The notes under the pieces are model-generated. The model did no database searches. It was not told the origin of the DNA and saw only the letters and a list, made by a program, of their open reading frames with translations. DNA of 64,000 nt. Source: Pseudoclavibacter sp. AY1H1. Lineage in GTDB: Bacteria; Actinomycetota; Actinomycetes; Actinomycetales; Microbacteriaceae. The stretch's first letter is position 1; each line of letters starts with the position of its first letter. The position numbers and the translations under genes are program-made. The stretch lies in NCBI RefSeq assembly GCF_002931055.1, contig NZ_PSXX01000018.1, positions 1-64,000 of the forward strand. Direction: 5' to 3'. Of this stretch, positions 15,119 through 24,347 are shown one piece after another.

Positions 15119-16551
15119 GCACCTGCCCCTGGGAGGGTGCGCGTGGCGATGAGCTGCTGGTACCAGCGCCCCGAGTCCTTCCAGGTGCGCTCGAGCGTGT
15201 CGTAGTCGACGCGGAGGATGCCGAAGCGCATGTTGTAGCCGAACGCCCACTCGAAGTTGTCGAACAGCGACCAGGCGAAGTAGCCGCGGACGTCCGCCCC
15301 GGCGTCGATGGCGTCCGCGATGGCGGCGATGTGGTCACGGTAGTAGGCGACACGCTCCGGGTCGTGCACGAGCCCGTCCTCGCTGACGACGTCGGGGAAG
15401 GCCGCGCCGTTCTCGGTGACCATGAGCGCCTGCCCCGGGTAGCGCTCGCTGAGCGACATGAGGAGCTCGGTGAGGCCGTCAGGGAAGATGCTCCACCCCA
15501 TCGACGTGTACGGCGCCCCCTGGTCGACGAAGTCGATGTCGGTGACCCCCACCCAGGGGCTCGCCGCGGACTCTCCGTGGCCGTCGTTGCGCGAGCGCTC
15601 CCCCGTGCCCAGGTACTTCTTGACGCGGAACGTCGTGTAGTAGTTCACGCCGAGCACGTCGATGCGCTGGTGGATGAGCTGGGTGTCGCCCGGCAGCACG
15701 AACGCCCAGTCGGTCACGTGGCGGGTGTCGTGGATGAGGTCCTCGTCGTAGTGCCCCGAGAGCATGGGGCCGAGGAACACTCGGTTCGCAAGTGCGTCGA
15801 TCTGGCGGACGGCGTCTCGGTCGGCGGCGGACTCGGGGTCGTCCGGGCGGATGACGTGGAAGTTCAGGGTGACCGAGACCACGGCGTCTTCGCCGACCGC
15901 CGCGCGAATGGCCCGTGTGGCGAGGCCGTGCGCGAGGTTCAGGTGGTGGCAGGCTGCGAGGGCTGCGGCTGGCTCGGTGCGCCCAGGTGCGTGGACACCG
16001 GAGGCGTAGCCGAGGTAGGCCGTGCAGAACGGCTCGTTGAGGGTGGACCACGTGTGCACGCGGTCGCCGAACTCGGCCGCCATGCGGGCCGCGTACTCCG
16101 CGAAGGCGTACGCGGTGTTGCGGTTCGCCCATCCGCCCTCATCTTCGAGCTCCTGCGGCAGGTCCCAGTGGTAGAGGGTCGCCACGGGCTTCACACCGGC
16201 CGCCACGAGCGCGTCAAGGAGCTCGGAGTAGAAGCGGATGCCCTCCTCGTTGAACTCGCCGGAGCCGCCGGGCTGCACTCGCGACCAGGAGATCGAGAAG
16301 CGGTACGCGTCCAGACCCATCTCCCTGATGGTCTCGACGTCATCGCGCCACCGGTGGAAGTGGTCGATGGCCACGTCGCCGGTATCGCCGCCCTCGACCT
16401 TGCCAGGCGTGTGCGAGAACGTGTCCCAGATCGACGGGGTCCTCCCGCCTTCTGCCGCACCGCCTTCGATCTGGTAGGAGGCGGTCGCAGAGCCCCAGAC
16501 GAAATCGTCCGAGAAGACTCGAGGGGAAGATGCCGCGGTTGGTTCAGGCAC
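15115..16551 (-). CDS. bglA: GH1 beta-glucosidase
   Basis: A 478-residue glycoside hydrolase family 1 enzyme. It has the N-terminal signature FVWGSATASYQIEGG, the acid/base Glu in TLNEPF, the nucleophile Glu in MVTENGAAFPD, and the late EWAFGYNMRFG segment of the aglycone pocket. No signal peptide is visible, so it acts in the cytoplasm on imported beta-glucosides. The start is GTG with AAGGAG five bases upstream. The frame remains open for 47 codons upstream, but those lack family similarity. A HAD phosphatase is coupled downstream. Confidence 0.92.
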   Translation of the reverse strand: MPEPTAASSPRVFSDDFVWGSATASYQIEGGAAEGGRTPSIWDTFSHTPGKVEGGDTGDVAIDHFHRWRDDVETIREMGLDAYRFSISWSRVQPGGSGEFNEEGIRFYSELLDALVAAGVKPVATLYHWDLPQELEDEGGWANRNTAYAFAEYAARMAAEFGDRVHTWSTLNEPFCTAYLGYASGVHAPGRTEPAAALAACHHLNLAHGLATRAIRAAVGEDAVVSVTLNFHVIRPDDPESAADRDAVRQIDALANRVFLGPMLSGHYDEDLIHDTRHVTDWAFVLPGDTQLIHQRIDVLGVNYYTTFRVKKYLGTGERSRNDGHGESAASPWVGVTDIDFVDQGAPYTSMGWSIFPDGLTELLMSLSERYPGQALMVTENGAAFPDVVSEDGLVHDPERVAYYRDHIAAIADAIDAGADVRGYFAWSLFDNFEWAFGYNMRFGILRVDYDTLERTWKDSGRWYQQLIATRTLPGAGA

Positions 16552-16819
16552 GATACTCCTTGGCTGAGTGGGACGCGCGTCGTCGCGCACGCCAACTCTA
16601 GCGAAGCGGTGGACGGCGGCCGTGGCGTTCACCACTGCCCGCTGTTCACGGAGGAGACCACCCCCAAGCGACGGTGAGATGTCTGCAACCAACAGAACGA
16701 GCAGTCAACGGCAGGGAATGCTTGTTTACATGATCTCAATCCGTCGGCAGATTGGACCGGGCTATAGTCTGGTTCTTCGTGCTGCGCCAAGGGGCCAGCA
16801 GACGGGGGAAAGACGAGAA

Positions 16820-18856
16820 GTGAAACGCACATTCCGAGACACCGCGGGGGCGGCTCTCAAGACACTGCTCGTCGGAGCACTCGCAGTCGCAGGCCTGACG
16901 TTCGCAGCACAGAGCGCGGCGGCAGCAACCGTGCAGCCGACGACAAGCGGCGTCACGTTGACCAACGCAGCTGGCGAGGCCGTCGACACGGTTTCGCCGA
17001 ACCAGCCCTACAAACTGGGCTTCAGCTTCAACATGCCAACCGGCGTCGAACCGGGCGATTCGTTCGATGTGACGCTGCCAGACGGCTTCGCCGTGGCATC
17101 GACCGAAAGCGTGGCACTCGGCCAGATCGCCACTGCTGTCCCGAACGGCACCGGAAAGGTCACGGTGACCTTCACCGACGACGCTGCCGGTGCCGCCAGC
17201 CTCTCGGGTGGCTTCGAGTACGTCATCACCTACGTGAAGATCCCAGATGAGGGCACCCCCGTCGACAACCAGGTCATCATCGGTGGCGAGACGGTGTACT
17301 TCCCCGTCGTCAAGTTCGGAGCCGCTCCCGGCGAGAACCCCATGATGATCACCAAGTGGTCGGGGAACAGCAGCGACTCGGTCAACCTCCAGCAGAAGCT
17401 GAAGCTCGATTCCTTCGCGTACGACTTCGCGTGGATCCAGCCGGCGAACAGCGGCCAGATCTTCGCGCAGTGGTTCGTGGAGCTGAACAACTGGCAGTCT
17501 GGCGAGCCCACGGCCCTGGGCCAGAACATCATCCTGAAAGACAAGCTGCAGAACCTCGGTGGCTTCGCGCCCGAGATCAAGCAGGACCCGGACGACGGAC
17601 GACGGACGCTCACCGCGGCCGAGCTCGACGGCCTGCTCGCTGGCCCGTACCTGAAGGACTTCCTCACGCTCAACGTCCGCGACGGCGGCACAACGCAGTC
17701 GTTCTCCGGCCTTGCCGACAGTGAGTTCCTCACCTTCGCCGCTGACCCGGACGGTTCGACGACACTCGAGCTGCGCATCAGCGACTACCTCGCGTCGCAG
17801 GGTGTGAAGCCGAGCGACAAGGCCCAGTATGCGCTCTCCTACCGCACGGTGCTCCCGAAGATGAACGCCGAGATCAAGAACTCCGCGAGCATCACTTCCA
17901 CCGAGATCGAGGGCGAGGTCGTCGACGGCGGTTGGTTCAAGTTCGTGAACGCCTCAGGTTGGGGCGAGACCGAGTTCGCCGAGCAGCCCACGACCTCTCT
18001 CATGCTCAAAAAGGAGTGGGCGGGCAAGTCCGAGGCCGGCGTGAGCGCCGGAACAGGAACCTGCCCTGCGGCGCCGCCCGCGGGCCCGCTCGACGTGCCT
18101 GCCGCGACATTCAAGCTCCTAGCGAACGGCGCACCCGCCGTCGGCCTCGACGGTGCCCTCCTAGCGGACCAGACGGTGACTCTGGAGCCCGGTACTCAGC
18201 ACTACGTGTGGCGGAACCTGCCGACGCAGCTCACCCCGGGCGAGCCTGTCACGTACACGATCGAAGAGGAAGCCGTCGCCGGTTACACATCGGTTGTATC
18301 CGGGCCGTATTCGGTCGACCTCACGAAGTCGAACGCCTGCGGAGTGATCGCGGTCACGAACACGCCAACGCCGACCTCAACACCGGAACCGACGCCGACG
18401 CCAACCGTGACGCCCGAGCCCACAGCTACGCCGACATCGACGCCCGAGCCGACCGCAACACCGGAACCAACGCCGACGCCGACGCCAACCGCGACGCCAG
18501 GGCCCACCTCGACACCAACACCGACGCCCACGCCCACGCCAACGCCAACGCCAACGCCGACTCCGAAGCCCACGCCCACCGGAACGCCTGCGCCGACCCC
18601 GACGCCTGAACCGACCGCGACACCGACACCCACGCCCACCGCGACTGAGCCCGCAGTTCCTGCCCAGCCGCCGACGACCCCAGACACGCCGACGACGCAG
18701 CCGGGCAAGTCCGCGCCACCTACGCCGCAGAGCGGCGGAAGCCTCGCCACGACGGGAGGAGAGATGCCGACCTGGCTGATTCCGGCTGCGGCCCTCGTCA
18801 CCCTGTCCGGCGGCGCGCTCTTCCTGCTGAAGCGGCGGCGCACCGCGCGCGACTAG
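16820..18856 (+). CDS. Sortase-anchored (LATTG) surface protein with Thr-Pro stalk
   Basis: A 678-residue surface protein. A signal peptide of about 38 residues ends in AQSAAAA. Then come beta-rich adhesin-like domains (about 40-400), a Cna-B/DUF5979-like domain (about 400-510) ending GVIAVTNTPT, a Thr-Pro-rich stalk (about 515-635), and a wall-sorting signal: LATTG at 642-646, a hydrophobic helix and KRRRTARD. LAxTG signals are cut by class E sortases in actinobacteria. No sortase gene is in the window. The GTG start lies after GGGGGAAAGACGAGAA. It is likely a wall-anchored adhesin or structural protein; the ligand is unknown. Confidence 0.85.
   Translation: MKRTFRDTAGAALKTLLVGALAVAGLTFAAQSAAAATVQPTTSGVTLTNAAGEAVDTVSPNQPYKLGFSFNMPTGVEPGDSFDVTLPDGFAVASTESVALGQIATAVPNGTGKVTVTFTDDAAGAASLSGGFEYVITYVKIPDEGTPVDNQVIIGGETVYFPVVKFGAAPGENPMMITKWSGNSSDSVNLQQKLKLDSFAYDFAWIQPANSGQIFAQWFVELNNWQSGEPTALGQNIILKDKLQNLGGFAPEIKQDPDDGRRTLTAAELDGLLAGPYLKDFLTLNVRDGGTTQSFSGLADSEFLTFAADPDGSTTLELRISDYLASQGVKPSDKAQYALSYRTVLPKMNAEIKNSASITSTEIEGEVVDGGWFKFVNASGWGETEFAEQPTTSLMLKKEWAGKSEAGVSAGTGTCPAAPPAGPLDVPAATFKLLANGAPAVGLDGALLADQTVTLEPGTQHYVWRNLPTQLTPGEPVTYTIEEEAVAGYTSVVSGPYSVDLTKSNACGVIAVTNTPTPTSTPEPTPTPTVTPEPTATPTSTPEPTATPEPTPTPTPTATPGPTSTPTPTPTPTPTPTPTPTPKPTPTGTPAPTPTPEPTATPTPTPTATEPAVPAQPPTTPDTPTTQPGKSAPPTPQSGGSLATTGGEMPTWLIPAAALVTLSGGALFLLKRRRTARD
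18364..18655 (+). repeat. Degenerate CCGACGCC-type repeat coding for the Thr-Pro stalk
   Basis: Short repeats of ACN-CCN codons, mixed with occasional Glu, Ala, Ser, Gly and Lys, encode TPTP-type stalk sequence. Runs of near-identical CCAACGCCAACG units at about 18533-18560 are prone to slippage, so stalk length may vary between strains. Confidence 0.8.
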
Positions 18857-18880
18857 TCTCCGCTGAGGAGTCCAAGCAGG

Positions 18881-18915
18881 AAAGGCGGGTCACTCTCACG
18901 AGTGGCCCGCCTTTT
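18881..18915 (+). terminator. Rho-independent terminator of the LATTG surface protein gene
   Basis: Arms 18881-18895 and 18900-18914 pair over 15 bp with one G.U, and a T-run closes the hairpin (TTTT from 18912). It lies 25 bp after the stop. Confidence 0.8.
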
Positions 18916-18991
18916 CGCCTGCACAGAGACAGGGACCGCCAGAGGGGAAGCAAACACCTCGATACGAGCGAGCGACAACGTGGACGAAGCA

Positions 18992-19026
18992 GAGATGCCC
19001 CTCGCCGCATGGGCGAGGGGCATCTC
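18992..19026 (-). terminator. Hairpin terminator of the DEAD-box helicase gene
   Basis: Perfect 15-bp arms at 18992-19006 and 19012-19026 with a 5-nt loop, just past the stop codon of the leftward helicase gene. Confidence 0.7.
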
Positions 19027-19039
19027 ACGGAGTCGCGAC

Positions 19040-20860
19040 TCAGCTGTCGTAGCGCTTCTTGTAGGGGCGGTCGCCCGAGTCGCGCGACGGTCCGCGGTCT
19101 GGGGTCAGCTCGATGAGCTTGCCCGAGATGCGCGTGCCGGTCAGCTTGTCGAGCACGTCGTTCGACAGGTCGGCGGGCAGCTCGACGAGCGAGAAGCCGG
19201 GGCGGATGTCGATCGCACCGAAGTCGTCGCGGCTCAGGCCGCCCTCGTTCGCGAGCGCGCCAACGATCTGGCGGGGCTCGACCTTGTGGCGCTTGCCGAC
19301 GGCGAGGCGGTACATGGCCATGGGCTTGCCGTTCGAGCGCGGGCGGCGGGGTGCACGCTCTCCGCCGCTCTCACGACGGTCGCCACCGCGCGAGCCACGG
19401 CTGTCGCCGCCGCCTTCGCGGTCGCGGCGCTCCTTGCGCTCCGCCTGCTCGCGCTGGTTGCGTTCGAAGCGCTCCTTGCGCTCTGCTTCCGCGTCGAGGA
19501 GCAGGGGCGTCTCGCCCTGGGCCACGATCGCGAGGGCAGCAGCGACGTCGGCTTCCGGCACGTCGTGGTGGCGCACGTAGTGCTCGATGATGTCGCGGAA
19601 CTTCTCGACACGGTCGGACTGCGTGAGCGCCTCGCTGATGGCGTCGTCGAAGCGCGTGAGGCGCGTCGTGTTGACGTCGTCGACGCTGGGGAGCTGCATC
19701 TGCGTGAGCTCCTGCTTGGTCGCCTTCTCGATCTGGCCGAGCAGGTAGCGTTCGCGCGGCGTGATGAAGCTGATCGCGTCGCCGGTGCGACCGGCACGGC
19801 CCGTGCGGCCGATGCGGTGCACGTACGACTCGGTGTCGGTCGGGATGTCGAAGTTCACGACGTGGCTGATGCGCTCCACGTCGAGACCGCGGGCAGCGAC
19901 GTCGGTCGCGACGAGGATGTCGAGCTTGCCCGACTTCAGCTGGTTGACGGTGCGCTCGCGCTGCACCTGAGCGACGTCGCCGTTGATGGCGGCTGCCGAG
20001 TAGCCGCGTGCGCGGAGCTTCTCGGCGAGGCCCTCCGTCTCGTTCTTCGTGCGAACGAAGATGATCATGCCTTCGAAGTTCTCGACCTCGAGGATGCGAG
20101 TGAGCGCGTCGACCTTCTGCGCGTAGCTCACGATGAGGTAGCGCTGCGTGATGGTCGACGAGGTGGTGGTCTTCGTCTTGACCGTGATCTCGGCGGGGTC
20201 GTTGAGGTACTTCTTCGAGATGCGGCGGATCTGCGACGGCATGGTCGCCGAGAACAGCGCGACCTGCTTGGTGTCCGGGGTGTCGGCGAGGATCGTCTCG
20301 ACGTCTTCCGCGAAGCCCATCTTGAGCATCTCGTCGGCCTCGTCGAGGACGAGGAACTTGAGCTCGCTGAGGTCGAGCGTGCCCTTCGAGAGGTGGTCCA
20401 TGATGCGACCCGGGGTGCCGACGACGATGTGCACGCCGCGACGCAGCGCGGAGAGCTGGACGCCGTAGCCCTGGCCGCCGTAGATGGGCAGCACGTGGAC
20501 GCCGCGCATGCGGGCCGCGTACTTCTCGAACGCCTCGCACACCTGGAGTGCGAGTTCGCGGGTCGGTGCCAGCACGAGCGCCTGAGGCGTCTTCTGGTCG
20601 ACGTCGAGCTGGGAGAGGATGGGCAGCGCGAACGCGGCCGTCTTGCCGGTTCCCGTCTGCGCGAGGCCGACGACGTCGCGGCCTTCGAGGAGGGTGGGGA
20701 TGGTCGCGGCCTGAATGGCGGAGGGGGTCTCGTACCCGACGTCGCTGAGGACCTTGAGTACGGGCCCGTCAAGACCGAGATCGGCGAATGTAGGCAGGGC
20801 CTGGGCCTCTTCGGAGGGAGCCTCGGCCTCGGTCTGAACGGAAGAATTGCTAGAAGTCAC
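19040..20860 (-). CDS. deaD: DEAD-box ATP-dependent RNA helicase (DeaD/CsdA type)
   Basis: A 606-residue RNA helicase that unwinds structured RNA, for example during ribosome assembly or in the cold. The Q motif spans F25 to Q50. Motif I AQTGTGKT is at 67-74, followed by PTRELALQ, VLDEADEML, LFSATMP and HRIGRTGRAG. After the RecA-like core comes a charged linker rich in Arg, Glu and Gly, then a C-terminal DbpA-like RNA-binding domain (MAMYRLAVGKRHKVEPRQIV..). It starts inside the 3' end of the TetR gene upstream (11-bp overlap), which suggests read-through from that gene. A terminator hairpin follows. Confidence 0.93.
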   Translation of the reverse strand: MTSSNSSVQTEAEAPSEEAQALPTFADLGLDGPVLKVLSDVGYETPSAIQAATIPTLLEGRDVVGLAQTGTGKTAAFALPILSQLDVDQKTPQALVLAPTRELALQVCEAFEKYAARMRGVHVLPIYGGQGYGVQLSALRRGVHIVVGTPGRIMDHLSKGTLDLSELKFLVLDEADEMLKMGFAEDVETILADTPDTKQVALFSATMPSQIRRISKKYLNDPAEITVKTKTTTSSTITQRYLIVSYAQKVDALTRILEVENFEGMIIFVRTKNETEGLAEKLRARGYSAAAINGDVAQVQRERTVNQLKSGKLDILVATDVAARGLDVERISHVVNFDIPTDTESYVHRIGRTGRAGRTGDAISFITPRERYLLGQIEKATKQELTQMQLPSVDDVNTTRLTRFDDAISEALTQSDRVEKFRDIIEHYVRHHDVPEADVAAALAIVAQGETPLLLDAEAERKERFERNQREQAERKERRDREGGGDSRGSRGGDRRESGGERAPRRPRSNGKPMAMYRLAVGKRHKVEPRQIVGALANEGGLSRDDFGAIDIRPGFSLVELPADLSNDVLDKLTGTRISGKLIELTPDRGPSRDSGDRPYKKRYDS

Positions 20861-21485
20861 GCTTTAGACTAGTCGTTTCTGTAGGAATTTGGGCAGTTTC
20901 AGTTCTGAGTATCGCATCAAGCACTGAGCGAAGCAGATCAGCGCGGTCTGCATCGCGCCCCCAGCGCACGAGCGCGTGGGCGTTGAGGCCGTCGATCATG
21001 CCGAGGATCTGCCAGGCGACGGCGTCCGCCTCGCGCACCCGGAACTCCCCCGTCGCGCTTCCGTCGACGAGGATGCGCGTGATGGCGGCGTGCCATCTGT
21101 CCATCTCGGCACGCACCCCCTCGGCGAGGATCTCGTTGCGCCGCCCGAGCGACCATCCGTCGACCCACACGTGCGTCACGGCATCGCGGCTGCCGTCGAG
21201 GAGGGTGCTCACGAGCAGGTCCAGCTTCTTGGATGCCGACGAGACGGGCGCGAGCTGCACTTCGAGCTCGTCGAGCTCACCTCCCACGATGGCCCTGAAC
21301 GTGGAGGTGACGAGCTCGTCCATGTTGGGCTCGTAGTGGGCGACGAGGGCTGGGGCGACGCCGATTCGCGTGGCGACGGCGCGCATGGTGATACCGGCGA
21401 GCCCCTCTTCGAGGGCGAGGTCGATCGCGGCCGCGGTGATGTCGGCGCGGCGCTCTGCTGCTGGCTTCCTGATGGCTCTTGACAC
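20850..21485 (-). CDS. TetR-family regulator, BetI-like
   Basis: A 211-residue regulator. The N-terminal helix-turn-helix reads ADITAAAIDLALEEGLAGITMRAVATRIGVAPALVAHYEPNMDELV, close to BetI-type TetR proteins. The helical C-terminal domain is the ligand pocket. It is divergent from the agmatine deiminase/amidase genes, and a near-perfect long palindrome lies in the 82-bp gap. It probably represses both its own gene and the deiminase operon, and responds to a substrate of that pathway. Confidence 0.85.
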   Translation of the reverse strand: MSRAIRKPAAERRADITAAAIDLALEEGLAGITMRAVATRIGVAPALVAHYEPNMDELVTSTFRAIVGGELDELEVQLAPVSSASKKLDLLVSTLLDGSRDAVTHVWVDGWSLGRRNEILAEGVRAEMDRWHAAITRILVDGSATGEFRVREADAVAWQILGMIDGLNAHALVRWGRDADRADLLRSVLDAILRTETAQIPTETTSLKRDF

Positions 21486-21509
21486 GATGTCCCGAGTCTA
21501 CGTACTCTT

Positions 21510-21544
21510 CGAGCACTTGTTGATCACATGATCAACAATGCTCG
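21510..21544. promoter_or_regulatory. Long palindromic operator for the TetR regulator
   Basis: TTGTTGATCA (21517-21526) and its exact complement (21529-21538) are separated by CA. Outer arms CGAGCA (21510-21515) and TGCTCG (21539-21544) extend the symmetry, with one extra base on the left. It lies midway between the divergent TetR and deiminase start codons, as expected for an autoregulated TetR operator. Confidence 0.75.
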
Positions 21545-21567
21545 CTTCGAGTTCTGGAGGACCGGAT

Positions 21568-22608
21568 ATGGCCTGGAAGATGCCCGCCGAGACGGCACCG
21601 CACGATCGCACGTGGATGGCCTTCCCCCGCGAGGGGATCACGCTCGGCGACACGGCCGCGCAGCGCGAGGCCGGCTACGCGGCCTGGACCGCGGTCGCGC
21701 ACGCCGTCGCGCGCTTCGAACCCGTCACGATGGTCGTCGATCCCAGCGAGCTGCATCGCGCCCGCCGGATGCTCGGCGAGGAGATCGAGATCCTCGAGGC
21801 ACCCCTCGACGAGTTCTGGATGCGCGACATCGGCCCGACCTTCGTCACCGACGACGAACGGCCCGGCGTCCTCGGCGCCGTCGACTGGATCTTCAACGGC
21901 TGGGGCGCGCCGGCGTGGGCCGAGTGGCAGAAGTCGGCGGGGATCGGCCGCTTCGTCGCAGAGGCCAGCGGTGCTGAGCTCGTGAGCTCTCTGCTCGTCA
22001 ACGAGGGCGGCGGCATCCATGTCGACGGCAAGGGCACGCTGCTCGCGACGGAGACCGTGCAGCTCGATCCGCGACGCAACCCGCTCGCCGACAAGTCGCG
22101 CGTCGAGGCCGAGTTCGCGAGGACGCTCGGCGCGACGCACACCATCTGGCTGCCACGGGGGCTCACCCGCGACTACGACGAGTTCGGCACGAACGGGCAC
22201 GTCGACATCGTCGCGACCCTCACCGCACCTGGCACGCTCCTCCTGCACGAGCAGCTCGACCCCGAGCATCCGGACCACGAGGTCGTGGCCGGACTGCGCA
22301 CGCACCTCGCGGGCCAGCGGGATGCCGCCGGCCGAGAACTCGAGATCGTCGGCATCCCTGCGCCGAGCACGCTCCGCGATGAGGAGGGCTTCGTCGACTG
22401 GAGCTACGTCAACCACCTCGTCACGAACGATGGCGTCATCGCGTGCGGCTTCGACGACGAGGCGGCAGATGCGCGGGCGCGCGAGGTGCTCGAGTCGGTC
22501 TACCCCGGCCGCACGGTCGTGTCGGTGGATGCCCGTGAGCTGTTCGCGCGCGGGGGCGGCATCCACTGCATCACCCAGCAGCAGCCCACGCTCGGGGGTG
22601 CACGGTGA
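21568..22608 (+). CDS. Agmatine deiminase family protein (peptidyl-arginine deiminase type)
   Basis: A 346-residue member of the agmatine deiminase/PAD_porph family. It shows WMRDIGPTFV, NGWG, LLVNEGGGIHVDGKG, a GHVDI His-Asp segment and a C-terminal RGGGIHCITQQQP that carries the catalytic Cys. The family turns agmatine, or a related guanidino compound, into N-carbamoylputrescine and ammonia. The ATG at 21568 has CTGGAGG eight bases upstream. The amidase gene follows with a GTGA overlap; an amidase could act on the carbamoyl or amide product. TetR operator control is likely. Confidence 0.87.
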   Translation: MAWKMPAETAPHDRTWMAFPREGITLGDTAAQREAGYAAWTAVAHAVARFEPVTMVVDPSELHRARRMLGEEIEILEAPLDEFWMRDIGPTFVTDDERPGVLGAVDWIFNGWGAPAWAEWQKSAGIGRFVAEASGAELVSSLLVNEGGGIHVDGKGTLLATETVQLDPRRNPLADKSRVEAEFARTLGATHTIWLPRGLTRDYDEFGTNGHVDIVATLTAPGTLLLHEQLDPEHPDHEVVAGLRTHLAGQRDAAGRELEIVGIPAPSTLRDEEGFVDWSYVNHLVTNDGVIACGFDDEAADARAREVLESVYPGRTVVSVDARELFARGGGIHCITQQQPTLGGAR

Positions 22609-24320
22609 GCTTCGACGTGGTCGAGGCGCCGATCGCGCAGCTCCGGGCCGCGCTCGAGGACGGGCGCGCGACGAGCGCCGGCCTGGTCGAGGCCTACCTG
22701 GAGAGGATCGCGGCCTACGACGCGAGCGGTCCGAAGCTCAACGCGGTCGTCGTCCAGAACCCGGATGCGCTCGAAGAGGCTCGCGCCTCGGACCGGCGCC
22801 GCGCGGCGGGGCACCTGCTCGGCCCGCTCGACGGCATTCCCTACACGGCGAAGGACAGCTACCTCGTCGAGGGCCTGACCGCGGCGTCCGGGAGCCCCGC
22901 CTTCGCGGGCCTCGTCGCGCAGCGCGACGCGTTCACGATCGAACGCCTCCGCGCTGGGGGTGCGATCTGCCTCGGGCTCACGAACATGCCGCCGATGGCG
23001 AATGGCGGCATGCAGCGCGGCGAGTACGGCCGCGCCGAGAGCCCGTACAACGCCGCGTTCCTGACGAGCGCGTTCGGCTCCGGCTCCTCGAACGGCTCGG
23101 GAACCGCGACGGCGGCGAGCTTCGCGGCGTTCGGTCTCGGCGAGGAGACGTGGTCGAGCGGTCGGGCCCCGGCTTCGAACAACGCGCTCTGCGCGTACAC
23201 GCCATCACGGGGCGTGATCTCGGTGCGCGGCAACTGGCCGCTCGTCCCGACGATGGACGTCGTCGTCCCCCACGCCCGCTCCATGGCCGACCTCCTCGAG
23301 GTGCTCGACGTGGTGGTGGCCGACGATGCGCAGACGCGAGGCGACTTCTGGCGGGCGCAGCCGTGGGTGCGCATCCCTCCCGTCTCGGAGGTGCGTCCCG
23401 CCTCGTATGTCGCCCTCCTCCCGTCGAACCAGGCGGATGCGCGTGCCGGCCTCGCGAGCACCCGCATCGGCGTGCCCCGCATGTACATCAACGCCGACCC
23501 GGACGCGGGAACGTCGTCCGAGCCGGGTATCGGCGGTCCGACCGGCCAGAAGATCGACACGCGTCGATCCATCGTCGAGCTCTGGGAGGCGGCGCGGGCC
23601 GACCTCGAGGCGGCGGGCGCGACCGTCGTCGAGGTCGACTTTCCTGTCGTGTCGAACTACGAGGGCGACCGGCCGGGAGCTCCGAAGATCCACACGCGCG
23701 GGCTCGTCTCCCCCGAGTACCTCAAGCGCGAGATCGTCGACCTGTCGGCATGGGGATGGGAGGACTTCCTCTCGGCGAATGCCGACCCGCAGCTCAACTC
23801 CCTGACCCAGGTCGACGGCTCGCGCATCTTCCCGCACCCCGAGGGGGCACTCCCTGACCGCTACACGGGCTTCGACGACGACATCGCCACCTACCCGGAC
23901 CACGTGCGCGAGCATCCGGTCGCCTCGTTCGCCGACATCCCGGAGCTCGCCGCCGGCGTGCGCGGCCTCGAGGAGACTCGGCGGGTCGACCTCGAGGAGT
24001 GGATGCTCGCCCAGCGCCTCGACGCTGTAGCCTTCCCGGCGGTGGCCGACGTGGGCCCAGCCGACATGGACGTCGACGTGGCCTCAGCCGACCTGGGCTG
24101 GCGCAACGGCGTCTGGGTCGCGAACGGGAACCTCGCCATCCGCCACCTGGGCATCCCCACCGTGACCGTGCCGATGGGCACGATGGCGGACATCGGGATG
24201 CCCGTGGGGCTCACCTTCGCGGGGAGGGCCTACGACGACACGGCGCTCCTCCGCCTCGCCGCGGCCTTCGAGGCGACGGGAGAGCGCCGCACGGAGCCGC
24301 CGCGCACGCCGCGGCTCTGA
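22605..24320 (+). CDS. Amidase-signature family hydrolase
   Basis: A 571-residue amidase-signature protein. Visible are the catalytic Lys in DGIPYTAKDSY, the Gly/Ser-rich GSGSSNGSGTATA with the cis-Ser, and the presumed nucleophile Ser in WSSGRAPAS. These form the Ser-cisSer-Lys triad; the last segment differs from the usual GGSIRxPAS form. The family cleaves amides and carbamoyl compounds. It starts with GTG, overlapping the deiminase stop (GTGA), so the two enzymes are made together. No signal peptide is visible. Confidence 0.85.
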   Translation: MSFDVVEAPIAQLRAALEDGRATSAGLVEAYLERIAAYDASGPKLNAVVVQNPDALEEARASDRRRAAGHLLGPLDGIPYTAKDSYLVEGLTAASGSPAFAGLVAQRDAFTIERLRAGGAICLGLTNMPPMANGGMQRGEYGRAESPYNAAFLTSAFGSGSSNGSGTATAASFAAFGLGEETWSSGRAPASNNALCAYTPSRGVISVRGNWPLVPTMDVVVPHARSMADLLEVLDVVVADDAQTRGDFWRAQPWVRIPPVSEVRPASYVALLPSNQADARAGLASTRIGVPRMYINADPDAGTSSEPGIGGPTGQKIDTRRSIVELWEAARADLEAAGATVVEVDFPVVSNYEGDRPGAPKIHTRGLVSPEYLKREIVDLSAWGWEDFLSANADPQLNSLTQVDGSRIFPHPEGALPDRYTGFDDDIATYPDHVREHPVASFADIPELAAGVRGLEETRRVDLEEWMLAQRLDAVAFPAVADVGPADMDVDVASADLGWRNGVWVANGNLAIRHLGIPTVTVPMGTMADIGMPVGLTFAGRAYDDTALLRLAAAFEATGERRTEPPRTPRL

Positions 24321-24347
24321 CGTCTCGCCGCGCCTCGGTCCCGACAG

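Noticed and set aside
18283-18843. Gly/Val-repeat protein on the minus strand
   Set aside because: Antisense translation of the Thr-Pro stalk repeat of the LATTG surface protein.
18902-20872. 656-codon + strand frame opposite the DEAD-box helicase
   Set aside because: Fully antisense to a textbook helicase; no family motifs.
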